Positions 1 through 11,744 are shown, numbered from the stretch's first letter. The stretch: 64,000 nt of DNA from Pocillopora verrucosa (GCF_036669915.1 NC_089316.1:19272976-19336975); one strand, 5' to 3'. Numbers and translations are program-made. Notes: generated by a model not told the origin, from the letters alone.

Positions 1-46
1 AATTGGTGTAACTTACTAAATACCGCCTTTAAATTTTTTTTGTTAG

Positions 47-118
47 GCGGTTGGACCACAATCAGTTGAAGGGATTACCATCAGACATTTTCAGCAAAAA
101 CACCTTGTTATCGGACTT
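47..118 (+). CDS. LRR exon 1, intact
   Basis: A single 72-bp exon encoding one 24-residue leucine-rich repeat with core LDHNQLKGLP followed by a phenylalanine and a leucine-rich tail. It is preceded by a T-rich tract ending in TTAG and followed by GTAAGT. The first base completes a codon and the last two bases open one, so the exon is phase-symmetric. LRR units of this kind form solenoid ectodomains in receptors such as LGR or relaxin-type receptors and in Slit-like proteins; which protein this belongs to cannot be told from the exon alone. It closely matches the exon at 36205, consistent with their shared type A module. No signal peptide or transmembrane exon was recognised in the window. 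Confidence 0.75.
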
Positions 119-1227
119 GTAAGTTTATACCCTTCTTTATTTATTTAAAAGACGCTTTAAATCCAAATCTACTGAACAAACGAATAATGCCTTATCTCCA
201 AATGACCGATATGTCCTCTTTCCTCTAAAGCTGATGCACAGTACCCTTGGATCCACCTCTCCCTTGTTTTGACCTCTACTCTATGTGCTATTTCTCGTCT
301 CCCTAAATGATAATTTTTCTTCATAAAATGACCAGCCCTAGAAATAAACCTCTTTAGCTGTGTGGTCACGTAGTTAGAAATGGGTAAACAAGGATTCGAA
401 ATGGGTGCTCAAGTATGTACTGCAGACGATGTTTTATAAAAGAAATTCTTTCTTCTCTCGCCGAAATTTCCATATTCACGGACAAATCAGCTCTCCATTC
501 ACCGCGATAATATACAAATGGGGGATTAATAAATAATAGAACAATAATTTGGATTGATAAAACAAACTTACGAGAACAAGATCTTTAAAGCTTACTTGAA
601 AAAACACATGAAGCTGGTACAAAAGGGAGGCAAATATCTTACAAAAAGGAGGTTCGGGGATTTTGTGACTTAAGCTTAGAATGAAACCATATTCTGTCCA
701 TAACTGTAAAGTTAGTTTTGTTTGACATAAATATATTCGCACACTTTGGTTACCTAATCGACAGCCGATCAAAGTTCTCAAACTACTGAATGAACGGAAG
801 TTTGAAATTTCTCTAAAAATTCAACAAATTGAGAGAGCCTACACAATCCAAACCATCATATGTCGGCGAGGAACCGCAAAGTGATCCAAAAGTGATTTAT
901 AACGCTGGTCTCAGAATACAGAGCCATGGACGTTGACACAAAATTGAGGTCGACTGCCGGTCACGGTTCCTAAATAACTACATGACTTGCAGTTGGAAAT
1001 TTACCGACAATTTAAGGAAACTGAGAAAGCCCATACATTCCGAACTATTATATGTTGATTAGAAGCTTCTGCGCTCTCTCGAAGACATTTATAAATCTCA
1101 TTTCTAGCGTTCTGTTTCTCTGACTCAGAATGCACGCACTAAGAAATTCAGTGATACTGCGCGGGATGTTTTTTGTATGCGTTTTAATCGCAAAAAAAGA
1201 AAAAAAGAAAAGAAAGAAAATAGAAGA

Positions 1228-1330
1228 AAAGAAATAAAAATTACATCGGTTGTGAATATATGAAAGTCATATATTTGATCTGCGGTTAAAGACGTGAATA
1301 TGAAAGCGATCCTCGCAGTAATGAACACTA
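1228..1330 (-). mobile_element. SINE 3' body fragment, minus strand
   Basis: The reverse complement of this stretch matches the tail of the tRNA-derived SINE family seen next to it and at 4559. It contains the TGCGAGGATC core and the TTTCATATTC block but no tRNA-like head. Together with the forward SINE to its right it forms a 41-nt inverted repeat (about 1295-1335 against 1468-1508). The same arrangement is in the duplicated module at about 13580-13664, so it predates that duplication. Confidence 0.55.
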
Positions 1331-1335
1331 CTTAA

Positions 1336-1510
1336 GTTCAGGGTTTATTTGGAACCAACACGGTGACCAGCTCCCACTTGGCTTGTTAGCTCAGTTGATA
1401 GAGCACTGCACCGGTATCGCAGAGGTCATGGGTTCAAATCCCGTACAGGCCTTCTTTTCACTATTACTTAAGTAGTGTTCATTACTGCGAAGATCGCTTT
1501 CATATTCAAA
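1336..1510 (+). mobile_element. tRNA-derived SINE, plus strand
   Basis: The head, at 1380-1451, folds as a 72-nt tRNA-like cloverleaf: acceptor GGCTTGT pairs with ACAGGCC, an A box resembling TAGCTCAGTTGA is present, and the B box is GGTTCAAATCC. The anticodon-loop heptamer is CCGGTAT, with C rather than T at position 33, and the anticodon stem has a mismatch, so a working tRNA is unlikely. The tail, from 1452, is the same body found on the other SINE copies. Internal A and B boxes would be the RNA polymerase III promoter. The element is shared with the second type A module at 13670. Confidence 0.7.
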
Positions 1511-2063
1511 CATTACATCGAAAAAGATTGGTAAGGGTACCAATTGTTCTAGTCTAAGTCTTTCCTCTTTAGAAACTCTTCATAGCTTACAGCTATTGAG
1601 CAAAATGGAGGTAACTAGCAGCACCCAGAAATTTGTTAGCAACCATAAAATACAGATCCTAATGGTGATTTGTAATAGGAAAAAACACCAGGCATTGGGA
1701 GAACGCTTTTCTCCCTGTTGATATCCATTATTTTCCGGCGCTTAAATTAAGGTTGTTTCCGTTGTGTCCTTTTTCCAAGCCTTTTGGGTGTAAAATATTT
1801 TTCAAATTTGTTAGGGGAGACAGGAATATTTAGTGGATGAGGAGTGTGTGCAGCATTGAATCAAAGAAATTGTTTCTTTTCCGAGAGATTTTGAGGTTAC
1901 AAATGGAAAGAATGTAAAGAAAGTTTTATGTGGTAATACAAAATGGAATATGAAAGTAGCCTCATACAAAAACCTTTAACAAAAACTTCTCTCTGAATTC
2001 CGTTGTGAACGATTTTGCATTGGCAATTTTCCCTAACAAATTGAACTTGACTACTTAAACAAG

Positions 2064-2089
2064 CCTTTCACGTGAAACGTGAAGAAAGG
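2064..2089. repeat. Conserved hairpin motif
   Basis: An inverted repeat with arms TTCACGT and ACGTGAA and flanking CC/GG pairing, containing the E-box hexamer CACGTG. It is also found unchanged near 14392, 21150 and 55965, and decayed near 23320, 40230 and 51420. It marks the same position in type A and C modules. Function is unknown; it may be ancestral module sequence. Confidence 0.5.
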
Positions 2090-4394
2090 AAGCAAGTGCC
2101 TTGGATAAAATACAATGCAAATCCACGACCGAAAGGCACAAAAATGGAAATAAAGAATATATAGTCTTGAGCGTGACAAAGGATCGTGGTTTCCCAACTT
2201 TCGATGATTTGCGGAGCTGAAACATGTTTAATTTTTCCCCTGGTTTTAGCCTTACCCTACCACCGAAACGTACTCGTAGTATATACGAAACCATTGAGAT
2301 AATATAGCACAAAGAGGTGATTTTAATGGCTATTACCCTGCAACGGCTAAAAGCGCAAATCTCGTGTGCGTTGCTCCGGGATAGCTAAGCATCGCTTTGC
2401 CGTCGTATATAAACCACCGCGGATTTTGAGAGAACACGAAAACAATTTATAAACAATAACGTGTTAGTGAAGAATTCTTCATGATAGTCTTTACGGAAGG
2501 CTTTTAAAGTTTGCAAGCATAGAAAGCAGCTTTAATTACTTGCGGAAGTGTTTTTATTTTGAAAAGTAAATTCAGTTGTAGGATTTTAACTGGTGGAGTT
2601 TATTTTCATTGTGAGGATTTAACTTTTAATTTTTAAATAACATTACTAGACCACATCACGTCTGAAAGCGAAGAAATCGAAAGACAACAACATCGAGCCG
2701 TGTTTCGTGTGTACTGATTCAAGCGTCGTCCAACTATTTTGTTTACTCGCGGTACACTATTTTCCTGTCACAAAATTTATATAAGTTGTCTCAGCTTGAA
2801 TTAAAATTGCCATGGAGTCGCTGTTAAAATTTACAAAAGTGTTTGGAATGCCTAAACTTGGCAAAAACTATCAGGTGAAAGTTGAAATCGTGGACAGGAA
2901 ACGGAATTTCCAAAAATCTTGAGTGCACATCTACTTTCGAAAGGTTTTTTTTTTCATATATCAAGTAGATAAGATTCTCAGAAATATCTAAAGGAAAATG
3001 CCTTTAGTTTTCTAGGGCGGTTTTCTTGAGCAAGAACATATCAAGTTTTTCCCTGATCTTGGCGAGTGGTTTGGGGAGCGTTAGTGGAGAGTTTCTGAGG
3101 GTCTTTCACTTTAAAATCCCTAAAACAGAGCAATCGGTGACATTGATGTTGTTAGAAAAGTCAAATTTTTGTGGTTGTTTTTGGCGTTCAAAGTGTTCTC
3201 CTCGTTTCTTTCAAACCAAAAGCTTTTAGCAAATTAAACTTTAGGAGTTCGCCAGTAGTAGCACCACTTGACAGCAGGACGGGAAAATATTTCAGATTTA
3301 TTTGATTTTACATAGAAATTACAGTAGATTTTTGATTAATCAGAGCGTGCGTTGTATCTAAGTTATGTTATGACATGGCGCATTGGGCACTCTGACACTC
3401 GGCTACCAATACTTTCTTGCGATGTGAAAAATACTCTCTCACAATATATGACTATTTAACAAAGGTGACAAAGTCAAGAAGACGCAAAAAAAACTAAACT
3501 TAGCAAAACGACAATCACCAACAAAGACTAGTAGGTAATAACGTGTTCCAAATTAATAACAATTGTGTTCATTTAGTCTCTTCAACACCCGTCTTTAGGT
3601 TGACACGAAGCATCAAAAACCTAGCTTTAACTTTAAAGCTGCGGCAAAAGGTATCATGCCATTTCGAAATCAAATCGAAAAGCCAAACGTAACGTTCGGT
3701 ATTCCTGTCTTATTCCCTGCTTTTAGTTTATCTAATCAAATATCCACCGCGGGGGGAATTATGATATTAAAAAGTCTCGTTGTCATTGTGATATTGGCTT
3801 TCTAAGGGTCGTACTAATACATTACATCGGACAAGCCTTGTTGCTTCATGCAATGCACGTATGTAGCGACGAACGAAATTACGAATTACACCGGTACCGT
3901 CACACCGCCGACAAATCGTTGATAAGTTTGTATTTTTAAGCGTAACGCTGGTGGGTATTTTTGCACGTTATTGTTCGCCGAGTAATCACTTTGTAAAATT
4001 ATTCCGATTTCTTCGAGAAGTTGAAGAGTGAGATTTTTAAGGTGAACGCACGAGAAGATAATTTCGAGCGCTAAAGAACGTCTAAACTAAGGGGTCTGGG
4101 GGCAGAAAATGTTTACATGAAGGGTCTCGGAAATGCCATTTCCTGCGTTTTCTGCAGGAAAATCTTGGTTAATAAATAGGAATGAAAATGGACTTGTTCG
4201 TGGTTTAGTTTCCCCACCTCTAGTGCTATCAGTAAGGCACAAGTTTACGGCTGGCTGCGGACAGTGTTACATACATTTGTAGACCGGTATCCTGCGGCTA
4301 CGTTATCATCTGATTTTTTAGCAAAAGGCATTTGCAGAAGCGAGGTATTTTATGGACTGAATTTTTATTACCACATCAAAAAATACTATGGGAC

Positions 4395-4498
4395 AATTCA
4401 TTACCTGACGAGGAAATTCAGTGTTAAACTGCACTTGAAAACCGATATCGGTTTTCAAGTGTAATTTAGCGCGAAATTCTCTCGTCAGGTAATGAATT
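4395..4498. repeat. 104-bp near-palindrome
   Basis: Two 52-nt arms meet at the centre GATATC, between 4446 and 4447, with about 44 of 52 positions paired and no spacer. The inner 30 bp are perfectly symmetric. The equivalent places in the other type A modules (about 17160-17220 and 37440-37495) keep only the right arm and part of the centre. Either this copy gained an inverted duplication or the others lost an arm. Such a structure could extrude as a cruciform. Confidence 0.75.
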
Positions 4499-4558
4499 TT
4501 CTTTTAATCGCATAATAGAAGGAAAATAAGAAAAAAAAAACAGTTATAATCTTGAAGA

Positions 4559-4802
4559 TTTAGATATATGAAAATTCACATATTTGCACTGCGGTGGAAA
4601 GATGAAATTAGAAGATCCTCGCAGCTAAGAACACTACTGAAACTAGTAGTTGTAAGTAGGACCTGAAAAAAATTTCAGGCCCGTACGGGATTTGAACCCA
4701 TGACCTCTGCGATACCGGTGCAGCGCTCTACCAATTGAGCGAACAAGCCAACTGGGAGCTGGTCAATGAATTGGGTACAAATAAACATCCGAGTGAATGA
4801 AT
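4559..4802 (-). mobile_element. tRNA-derived SINE, minus strand
   Basis: On the minus strand the tRNA-like head occupies 4678-4749 (72 nt), with the same CCGGTAT anticodon loop as the copy at 1380 and a good B box. The body continues leftward to the A-rich text near 4559. In the other type A module near 17276 the flanking sequence is continuous, which gives an empty site and shows that this insertion came after the module duplication, or was lost there. Confidence 0.65.
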
Positions 4803-4948
4803 ATTTAGATATATGAAAATTCACATATTTGCACTGCGGTGAAAAGATGAAATTAGAAGATCCTCGCAGCCAAGAACACTACTGAAACTAGTAGTTGTAA
4901 GTAGGACCTGAAAAAAAATTTCAGGCCCGTACGGGATTTGAACCCGTG
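4803..4948 (-). mobile_element. Truncated SINE, tandem to the previous one
   Basis: This segment repeats the body of the SINE at 4559-4703 almost exactly and stops inside the tRNA-like T arm at about 4948, where module sequence resumes. It lacks the A box. A partial tandem duplication of the first SINE, or a second insertion into the same place, would both produce it. Confidence 0.6.
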
Positions 4949-5163
4949 TTTGTTTGTTTTTATCCTGGGTGCGCGCCCCAGAAAGCCATTTCAAAGTCAA
5001 CTGTCGGAACTTTCATTGCGTTAGCGAATAGGAAACAAGGTCAGTCGTACACATTTGAATCTTCGACGACTTTAGTTTTCCCTGTACTTGTTTTTACATT
5101 TGTTTTCAAACTTTTAAACAAGCCTCACACTATATCAAGGATAATAGATGTATTTCACTGAGT

Positions 5164-5361
5164 TTAAAGCCGTTTATCTTTAAAAGCTTTTTTCAAATTT
5201 TTTGAATCATTTCCTCGAGAAGGAAAATAATTTACACCTTTTACTCTTTTGGAGGCAAAACTAAAAGAAATAAGATGTCCAAGCACAAGCACTGAAAGTT
5301 TAACATCGCGATGAAAGGTATTTATTTCTTCTTCTGTATGTATGACAATCGACCCTGGCAC
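5164..5361 (-). pseudogene. Antisense exon-like ORF, copy 1 (damaged)
   Basis: A 65-codon open stretch on the minus strand sharing TEEEINTF, RDVKLSVL and FPSR with the open frames at 17494 and 37748. In this copy the frame upstream no longer joins the ATG present at the homologous place, and the GTAAAC donor has lost its G, so it reads straight to a stop. No family was recognised. It lies antisense to the LRR exons. Confidence 0.35.
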
Positions 5362-5990
5362 TTCTTCCGTCTGGTTTGGTTGAACATTTGCATGCCATTT
5401 TCTGGACCGTGTTCACAGGATTTTCCAGCTTTTATGTCTCTCTAAGAATTTGTAGTTCATTTCGAAACAGGGAAGAACCTCTGACTCACTTTCAAAAACG
5501 CTTCTTTTTGTTTTTGGCTCTTCAAAAGTTGACAATGGTTTTTAAAAAAAAACCTTAAAATGACATTGTAGAAAACTTTGTAACAATTTGACGATGTGTG
5601 TTATGTTTACGCAGATGCAAAACAATAGCACTTAGCCTCGTTTTCAACTCGCAATTCCACGCTAAATACTTCGCTTCGTTGACCAATCAGAATGCGATAT
5701 TTTATTCAATTATGCGATTCTAAGACTGATCAATGGAGCTTTAAAGTCATTTGACCCGACCCGCTTTGTGTGCTGAGGAATTTTGCCTGCAACAGTTCGC
5801 GAGACACTGACAAATTTGAACACAGTTAATGTCACTTCATTCATGACCAGTTGTGTAACCAAATTCGATAGGTATCCAATTTGAAGATAACGAAGCTGTT
5901 TTATTAGCCTGAGAATAAACCTACATTTTCTCGCTCATGAAAGTATCTTTAACGCCTCGGTGGAAGTTAAATAGGAACTGGTCTTAAAAC

Positions 5991-8900
5991 TCGATGATAA
6001 ACGGTTATGAATAATATCTTAATAAAGCTGCATTAACACCTGGACTAGAAAAAAATTTCTTTGAAACGTCTATTGGCTTAGGAAAATTCGTTCGCTAAAT
6101 AGATTATCAAAGAAAAATGTGTAAGGAAATTTAGTAAAGGAATCATTGTAGTATTGAATGTTCACCTTCGATTTCCCCCTCATTCTTAACCAGTCTAGTT
6201 ATCAAGTCAAGAGTATTCTATTCAGTTCAGTGTTCAGATATGTGTTTTCCTCTGATCTCTCTCCCTTGCACAAAGGGAAGAAGAAAAAATAAAAAAAAAA
6301 TAAGAACAAAACAAGAACAAAAAACAATCAGCTTTGTGAGACAGTCAAAAAAAGTGAGAGCCAATTTTGAATGAGCGAGTCAAAACACTTGAAGTGCAAC
6401 AACTGAAATTGAGAATTTAAAAATGTGTCACGCACACTTAATTTCTCTTCAAGAGTCTATGAAAAAATATTGCGGTATACCCTAAATTTACAATTGTTAA
6501 TCTGAAAAAAGTTATTGAGAGGCCAGGAGGGAGTACCAATCCAATGGACCAGTTCCTCCTAAATCCAGACCCAACATTCGAGCGTCTCTGAATCATCTTA
6601 CCTCAAGCTCAATGGAGTAACAAATACTACTGGTAAACACCCCAATATATCACGGTGGTGGATGACTCACTAGCTCCTGCAGATTTGAAAAGTTTTTATG
6701 GAGATATCCAGGTCCCTATAACCGTAATTGAATTTAACTACTGCTGGTTATATTTCTAATAAAGTGGATATAGGAATACGGGCAATATGAGACCTGTGAG
6801 GAAACTTCGTTTCTTGAAAAATGATATTCCATGCGGGAATATGTCTAAACAGAACAAGAAACTTCCTAAATCATAGTTGCGCTCGATGAGGTATATTTGA
6901 ACTAAACCAACTGAACCCAGAAATTTGTTAGCGATCATAAAATAACAATTCTGATAATAATTTGTGAGAGGAAACAAAACTAGGCAAAGGGAAAAAGTTT
7001 TTCTCACTGCTGATATCCATTATTTTTTAGCGCTCAAACTAGGGTTGCTTCCATTGTGTCCTTTTTCCAAGCCTTTTTCGGGAAAATATTTTTAAAATCT
7101 GTGAGGGGTGGCAGGAATATTGAGTGGATGAGAAGAGTGTACAACATTGAACCAAAGAAATTGTTTCTTTTTAACTTATTTTGTTTACTCACGTTATACT
7201 ATTTTCCTTTCACAAAATTTATTCAAGCTGTCTCAGCTTGAATTAAAATTACCTTGAAGTCGTCGTTAAATTTACAAAAGTGTTTAGAACACTTAAACTT
7301 GGAAAAAATTATCAAGTGAAAGTTGAAATGGCGGACAGCAAAAAGAATTGTTATAGATCTTGACCACGCATTTACATGTGAAGGGTTTTTTTTACTTATC
7401 ATGTACATCAGTAGGATTCTCAGAAATATGTAAAGGAAAATGCATTTAGTTTGTCGGTACAATTTTCTTGAACCAAGAACATAGTAAGATTTTCCCTTCT
7501 TGGCGAGTAGTTTGAGGAGCTCTAGTCGAGGCTTTCTAAAGGTATTTGACTTTAAAACACCTAAAACGGAGCAATCTTGTCGTAAAACTGAATTTAAAAT
7601 TAAATGATCCCGAGTTATAAACCTCAGCGCTCGGTCACGTTTAACGCAGGTCTCAGAGTACGGATCCATGGTTGTTGACACTTAATTAGAAATTGCAAGA
7701 GCACGAATGCCGGTCACGATTCTTAAATAATTATATGACCTGCAGTTGGAAATTTACTGATTTATCGATGTATTCCATCCAAACTGGCGTAAAAACAGGA
7801 GTCTAACTACTAGAAGGCATCACAATGGCTGCAGATGTCAAAGAAAAGCTGGATATATGGCGATACAGCAGGGCTTGCTCTAAAGTTTTAATTATTTTTT
7901 CCTTTATAAAATTTTAAATATATTGTATCATGCAACGATTTCATGTTGTGTGTTGATATTTACTCCGTAGATAGCGATAATTTTTCGATACTCTGCAGCG
8001 CGACAGCCAGGTAGTTGTCTTCAAGTTTATCGAAATATATTCGATCCATAGATGTTCTACCGAAGACTTATAGACACTTTATAAGCGCGGGATTTCCACT
8101 ACTCTTTTTCTTTACACGGGTGGCTGAGTGTCATTCTTGGTCTAGTATGTTCGACTAGGGGCTGGTCTTTGGTAGAAATTTGACTCGCGTCCAGGACCGT
8201 GTTGTAACTGTCTCCGGGTTTCAGAAGAACTTCGTACCGCGGGTTTGCAGGACTTTAAAAAAGGCTGGTCATTTAAAATTCTCTCTGGAGAATTACAGAG
8301 GAGAGCCTAAACACCCGTAAGAAGCTTCTGTTTCATAGAGAGCTTGGGCCACGTGTACCTGAGTTTCACTCGGCGGGTGTAGTCGTCAATTGTACTCTGC
8401 ATCACAGTTTTCGTTCTTACATCATTGATAGCTTTTTCACTAGATTGACTATCCTTGCCAGTATTTCTCAGAGAAAAAAAGAAAAAAAAAAGAAAGGAAG
8501 CTTAAATGCGTATTTTCTACATTAAATTATCAATGAAAAGCACAGTGTAAAGAAGGAAATGCTGGGATCGTTTTCTTTCACACCATCTCTTTTTTCTTGT
8601 CTAGTCTCTTTACTAAGTCGGCTACACTGGTTAATTTCACAATTCACAAGTCTTTCGGTGATAAGTATCCATAAGAACAGAGAAACGCCTCAAGATGCAT
8701 CTTTAAAAGAAAGCAATTTCCTGAAAAACGAGAGAATAACGTGACGTTGCATAGCATATATGTACACCGTGCATCAATTCAACGCAGAGTCAGGTCGAAC
8801 GAAGAGAGCTGAAGTCTATATTTTACCCGTTGCTCTATGTGGTAATAAGTGTCAGAAAGACTAAGGAAGAGTAATATTTTTAACGAATCAATCCTTCCTG

Positions 8901-9591
8901 AATATTTCATGTAGCTAAGAGGAACATGAAGCCTTAGTTACAACATTAGTTTTCGAAATTCTCAATAAAGCCGTCTTGAGATATAAATATCGTTCGCTTT
9001 AACCATCAGAATCAAGCAACAAAGTTATTTCCAGATCGAACTGCTGTTGTGTTGATATAGATTTTACGACCATTTAACGTCGAGGGGAACTTTTCATCGA
9101 GGACACCACGCCCGGCTAAAGGCATCAAGAATCTAACACTATCTTTTTCACTCTTGTTTCTTTAATGACTCGGTTCTCCAGTAGACGATATAGTACACAA
9201 ATATTATTTTAGTTAATTTATTCCTGCAACGATTACAATGCTTTCGAGTGCAAATCCCGAACGGTATTTATTTGTCGAGACAACTCTATTGATGGAATGG
9301 AAATATAATGCCGAAACTAATCATAATTCTTCTTGTCTTAAAACGGTGAGTGTAGCGAAAAAAACCTGAGGAAATTGGAAGTTTGAGAAGTTTATCAGAG
9401 CGCTCCTTCAGCGTTTTCCACTGCGTCAGTAAATACCTTTTACCAATTATGAAAACTATTGAATTTAACTACCGCTGATTATATTTGTAATAAAGTAGAC
9501 ATAGGAAAACAAACAACGTAAGACCTGTGAAGAAACCTAATTTTTTTAAAACTATAATCCATGCGGGAATTTAACTAAAATAGAACACGAT
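5991..9591. other. Intron-like DNA with no recognised gene
   Basis: No coding sequence supported by both frame and splice signals was found. The stretch contains scraps of the same intronic material seen elsewhere, for example about 7780-7910 resembling 11335-11460, and 7000-7250 resembling the 1720-2820 part of module A. Several A-rich runs (about 6285-6330 and 8465-8500) are low complexity. The GC-richer part at 8100-8400 was read in all frames without a recognisable product. Confidence 0.5.
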
Positions 9592-9633
9592 ACATCCAGT
9601 CATTTTTAACAAAAATACCTCGTTATTGGACCT
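9592..9633 (+). pseudogene. LRR exon remnant, 3' half
   Basis: Only the second half of a type A LRR exon remains: sequence equivalent to the segment from the proline of the LRR core to the splice donor, followed by GTGAGT and then the typical type A intron start. The 5' half and acceptor are missing, so it cannot be used as an exon. Confidence 0.6.
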
Positions 9634-10107
9634 GTGAGTTTATACCCTGCTATATTTATTCAAAAGGTGCCCTAAATCCAAATCTACCGAACATATAAGT
9701 AATGTTTTAAGCATCGCTTTATTGACACTAACATCTGTTTGCAGTGTGATTCCTGACCATCCTTAAATTAATGCAACATACTAAACACCTTATTTATTCC
9801 TGCAACTATTATAATGCTTTCGGGTGCAAAGGTTCCATGACCCTAAATATAGATATATAAAAAAAGTTTTTTGAATAAAATCGCTTAAAAAAATAGCATA
9901 AAATGAACGAGAAAGAAGCATCACACAAACTTCCTCTTTATTCCGTTGTGAAAGATCCATATAATGTAATATTAATCACTTGTATATTTTAGGCCCTTAT
10001 ATCGGAGTATGAGAAAAGAAGTAACAAGTTTTTTTCGAGCCTCTTATTCTCTGAACTTTGTTGTCGTATACCTTACAATTAAAAATATTTCAACTTATTT
10101 TTGATAG

Positions 10108-10179
10108 GCAGTTGAACAACAACCAGCTGAGGAATTTACCATCGGGAGTTTTCAGTAACAATACCAAGCTGGAATATCT
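10108..10179 (+). CDS. LRR exon 2, intact (type C)
   Basis: A 72-bp phase-symmetric exon with core LNNNQLRNLPSGVFSNNT, preceded by TTTTTGATAG and followed by GTAAGT. The upstream intron matches that of the exons at 18501 and 55401, which defines the type C module. The repeat has the LxxNxL and LP..F spacing of typical extracellular LRRs. Nothing in the exon is truncated. Its two nearest downstream relatives, at 10397 and 10739, are broken, so this cluster is three repeats within about 700 bp with one usable. Confidence 0.75.
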
Positions 10180-10396
10180 GTAAGTTTGGAGTCTTTCTTA
10201 ATATTAGTGTAAGGGGAACGCATGGAATCCAACCTGGAAAGTAGGCATTTTTATGCGTAGGTGCTGTCACATCTTATGGGTTATATCCTAATAAAGCGGC
10301 ATTAACACTTGGACTTAGAAATGTTCTTTGAGACAAGCATTGGTTTCGGAAAATTCGTTCCGTGATCGACATCCACAAAAAAGAAATTGTAAACAG

Positions 10397-10468
10397 GGGC
10401 TTGAGTAACAATTAGCTGAACGACTCATCACGAGACATTTTCAGCAACAATACTCACCTGGCTAGGCT
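10397..10468 (+). pseudogene. LRR pseudo-exon with premature stop
   Basis: Length (72 bp), acceptor CAG and donor GTAAGC are kept, but the conserved NNQL glutamine codon is TAG. Splicing it in would end the protein. The change is a single C-to-T step from CAG. Other LRR positions, such as the RDIFSNNT stretch, remain readable. Confidence 0.7.
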
Positions 10469-10738
10469 GTAAGCTAAGATGAACAAATTATGTTGTGTAC
10501 ATTTCAATTTAAAAGGGCAGTGATATCCTAACAGGGACTGACAATGATATGTCGATAATAAATATTAGTATTCGTCATTAGCCGTTTTGAAAACCAAGGG
10601 TATTCAACACAGTTACAACTCTCACCCGGGGTGGCTATAAGCTAAATTCGTTTCCTCATTCCATTGATTAATTAACAGCTTCATAAATTCGCATTTCAAA
10701 CTGCGCCTATTTAACACGTGTAGCAACATCTTAATTAG

Positions 10739-10809
10739 AACTTGGGTTACAACCGACGAAGAGACTCGCCACAGAAAGTTTGCAGGAGCAATAATCAACT
10801 TTGATTGTT
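10739..10809 (+). pseudogene. Degenerate LRR exon
   Basis: This is a 71-bp relic aligning with the LRR exons over its whole length. It keeps a TTAG acceptor but has lost the donor (AACTAA in place of GTAAGT), contains an in-frame TGA near its end and is off frame near its start. It is more decayed than the exon at 10397. Confidence 0.5.
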
Positions 10810-11744
10810 AACTAAGACCCTTTTCCTTAATCTACTGGGCGAGGTTGTTCTAGTCAGGGTTAAAATAACCCATGATTAGTTTGAAACTGATTTCAGATCT
10901 GAAAGCTTTAAAAAAAATTCAATCGAATTCTTTTTTTTAAGAATATGGTGACTGGATACTCGAAAAGCGATATAGAAAATTATCCCTAAAGGGCTTTTGA
11001 ATGAAGGAATAAAGAAACTCGGATTAAAATGTAACCATAGGTTAGCGCTAATGGGGCTTCAAACAACTAGATCCTGATGAATAAAAGCATATCTTATCAG
11101 CATTATAACCCGTTCACGTTGAACATGGTTGGAACAATTTCTTGTTTCTTGAGTAAACAACCAGCTGCATAGCTTTCCGTTAGACATACTTTCGGCTCAG
11201 TGAAATGGAGGCCGGGATGTAAAAAAGTAAGAGATTGTAAACTTTTAAAAAAAGGCCATTTTTTTCCAAAGAATAACGAATTTCTAAACACTTAAGTTGA
11301 TTGATGTTGGTATTAACAGCACAATACGATTTCTGATTTCTGTATTCCTTCCAAACTGACGTAAAAACAGGAGTCTAACTTCTAGAAGGTTGCAGATGTC
11401 AAATAAAAGCTAGATATATGGCAATAAAGCAGGGCTTGCTCTAAAGTTTTAATTTCTATTTCTTTTCCTTTTATAATCTTCTAAGTATATTACATCTTGC
11501 AACGATTTGTGTGTTGCTATTTACTCCGTAGAGGAATTTTAGTGTTCAGTTGTTTTCAACGCCTAGAATAAAAAACCCTCAAAGTCATTTTGTTCTACAG
11601 TATAGCTCGTTTTCTTATCGCAGACTTAAAAAAAGCATCACTTTATTGACGCTAACAGTCTGTTTGCAAGCATTTTGTGTGTTTCCTGACCTTCCTTAAT
11701 TAGTGTAACCTACTAAATACCGCCTTTAAATGATTTTTTGTTAG

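Larger units (their letters stand above)
1..5990 (+). repeat. LRR module type A, copy 1
   Basis: This block aligns by eye over nearly its whole length with 11690-18010 and in part with 36090-38160. It holds one 72-bp LRR exon followed by several kilobases of intron-like DNA with no convincing plus-strand coding sequence. Differences between copies are mostly mobile insertions or deletions: this copy has SINEs near 4.56-4.95 kb and a long palindrome at 4395, while copy 2 has a LINE and a MITE. It reads as one round of exon-plus-intron duplication inside a larger gene. The left edge is cut by the window. Confidence 0.75.

Noticed and set aside
169..369. Antisense 66-codon frame repeated at 11866-12066
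   Set aside because: It is open in both copies simply because the module duplication is recent. There is no recognisable motif, splice context or conservation in the third copy near 36300-36500.
1380..1451. Functional tRNA gene (anticodon GGT, threonine)
   Set aside because: The cloverleaf is recognisable, but position 33 is C, the anticodon stem has a mismatch, and the same sequence recurs with a shared non-tRNA tail. It is a SINE head.
4946..5161. Plus-strand frame repeated near 17241 and 37530
   Set aside because: Frames remain partly open in three modules but begin within repeat junctions, have no splice signals in common and resemble no family seen.
7223..7681. Minus-strand 152-codon frame
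   Set aside because: AT-rich with no motif, and no equivalent open frame in the matching part of module A near 2800-3230. Treated as chance.
8100..8400. GC-richer patch as a possible host exon
   Set aside because: No frame on either strand gave a recognisable domain or paired splice sites.
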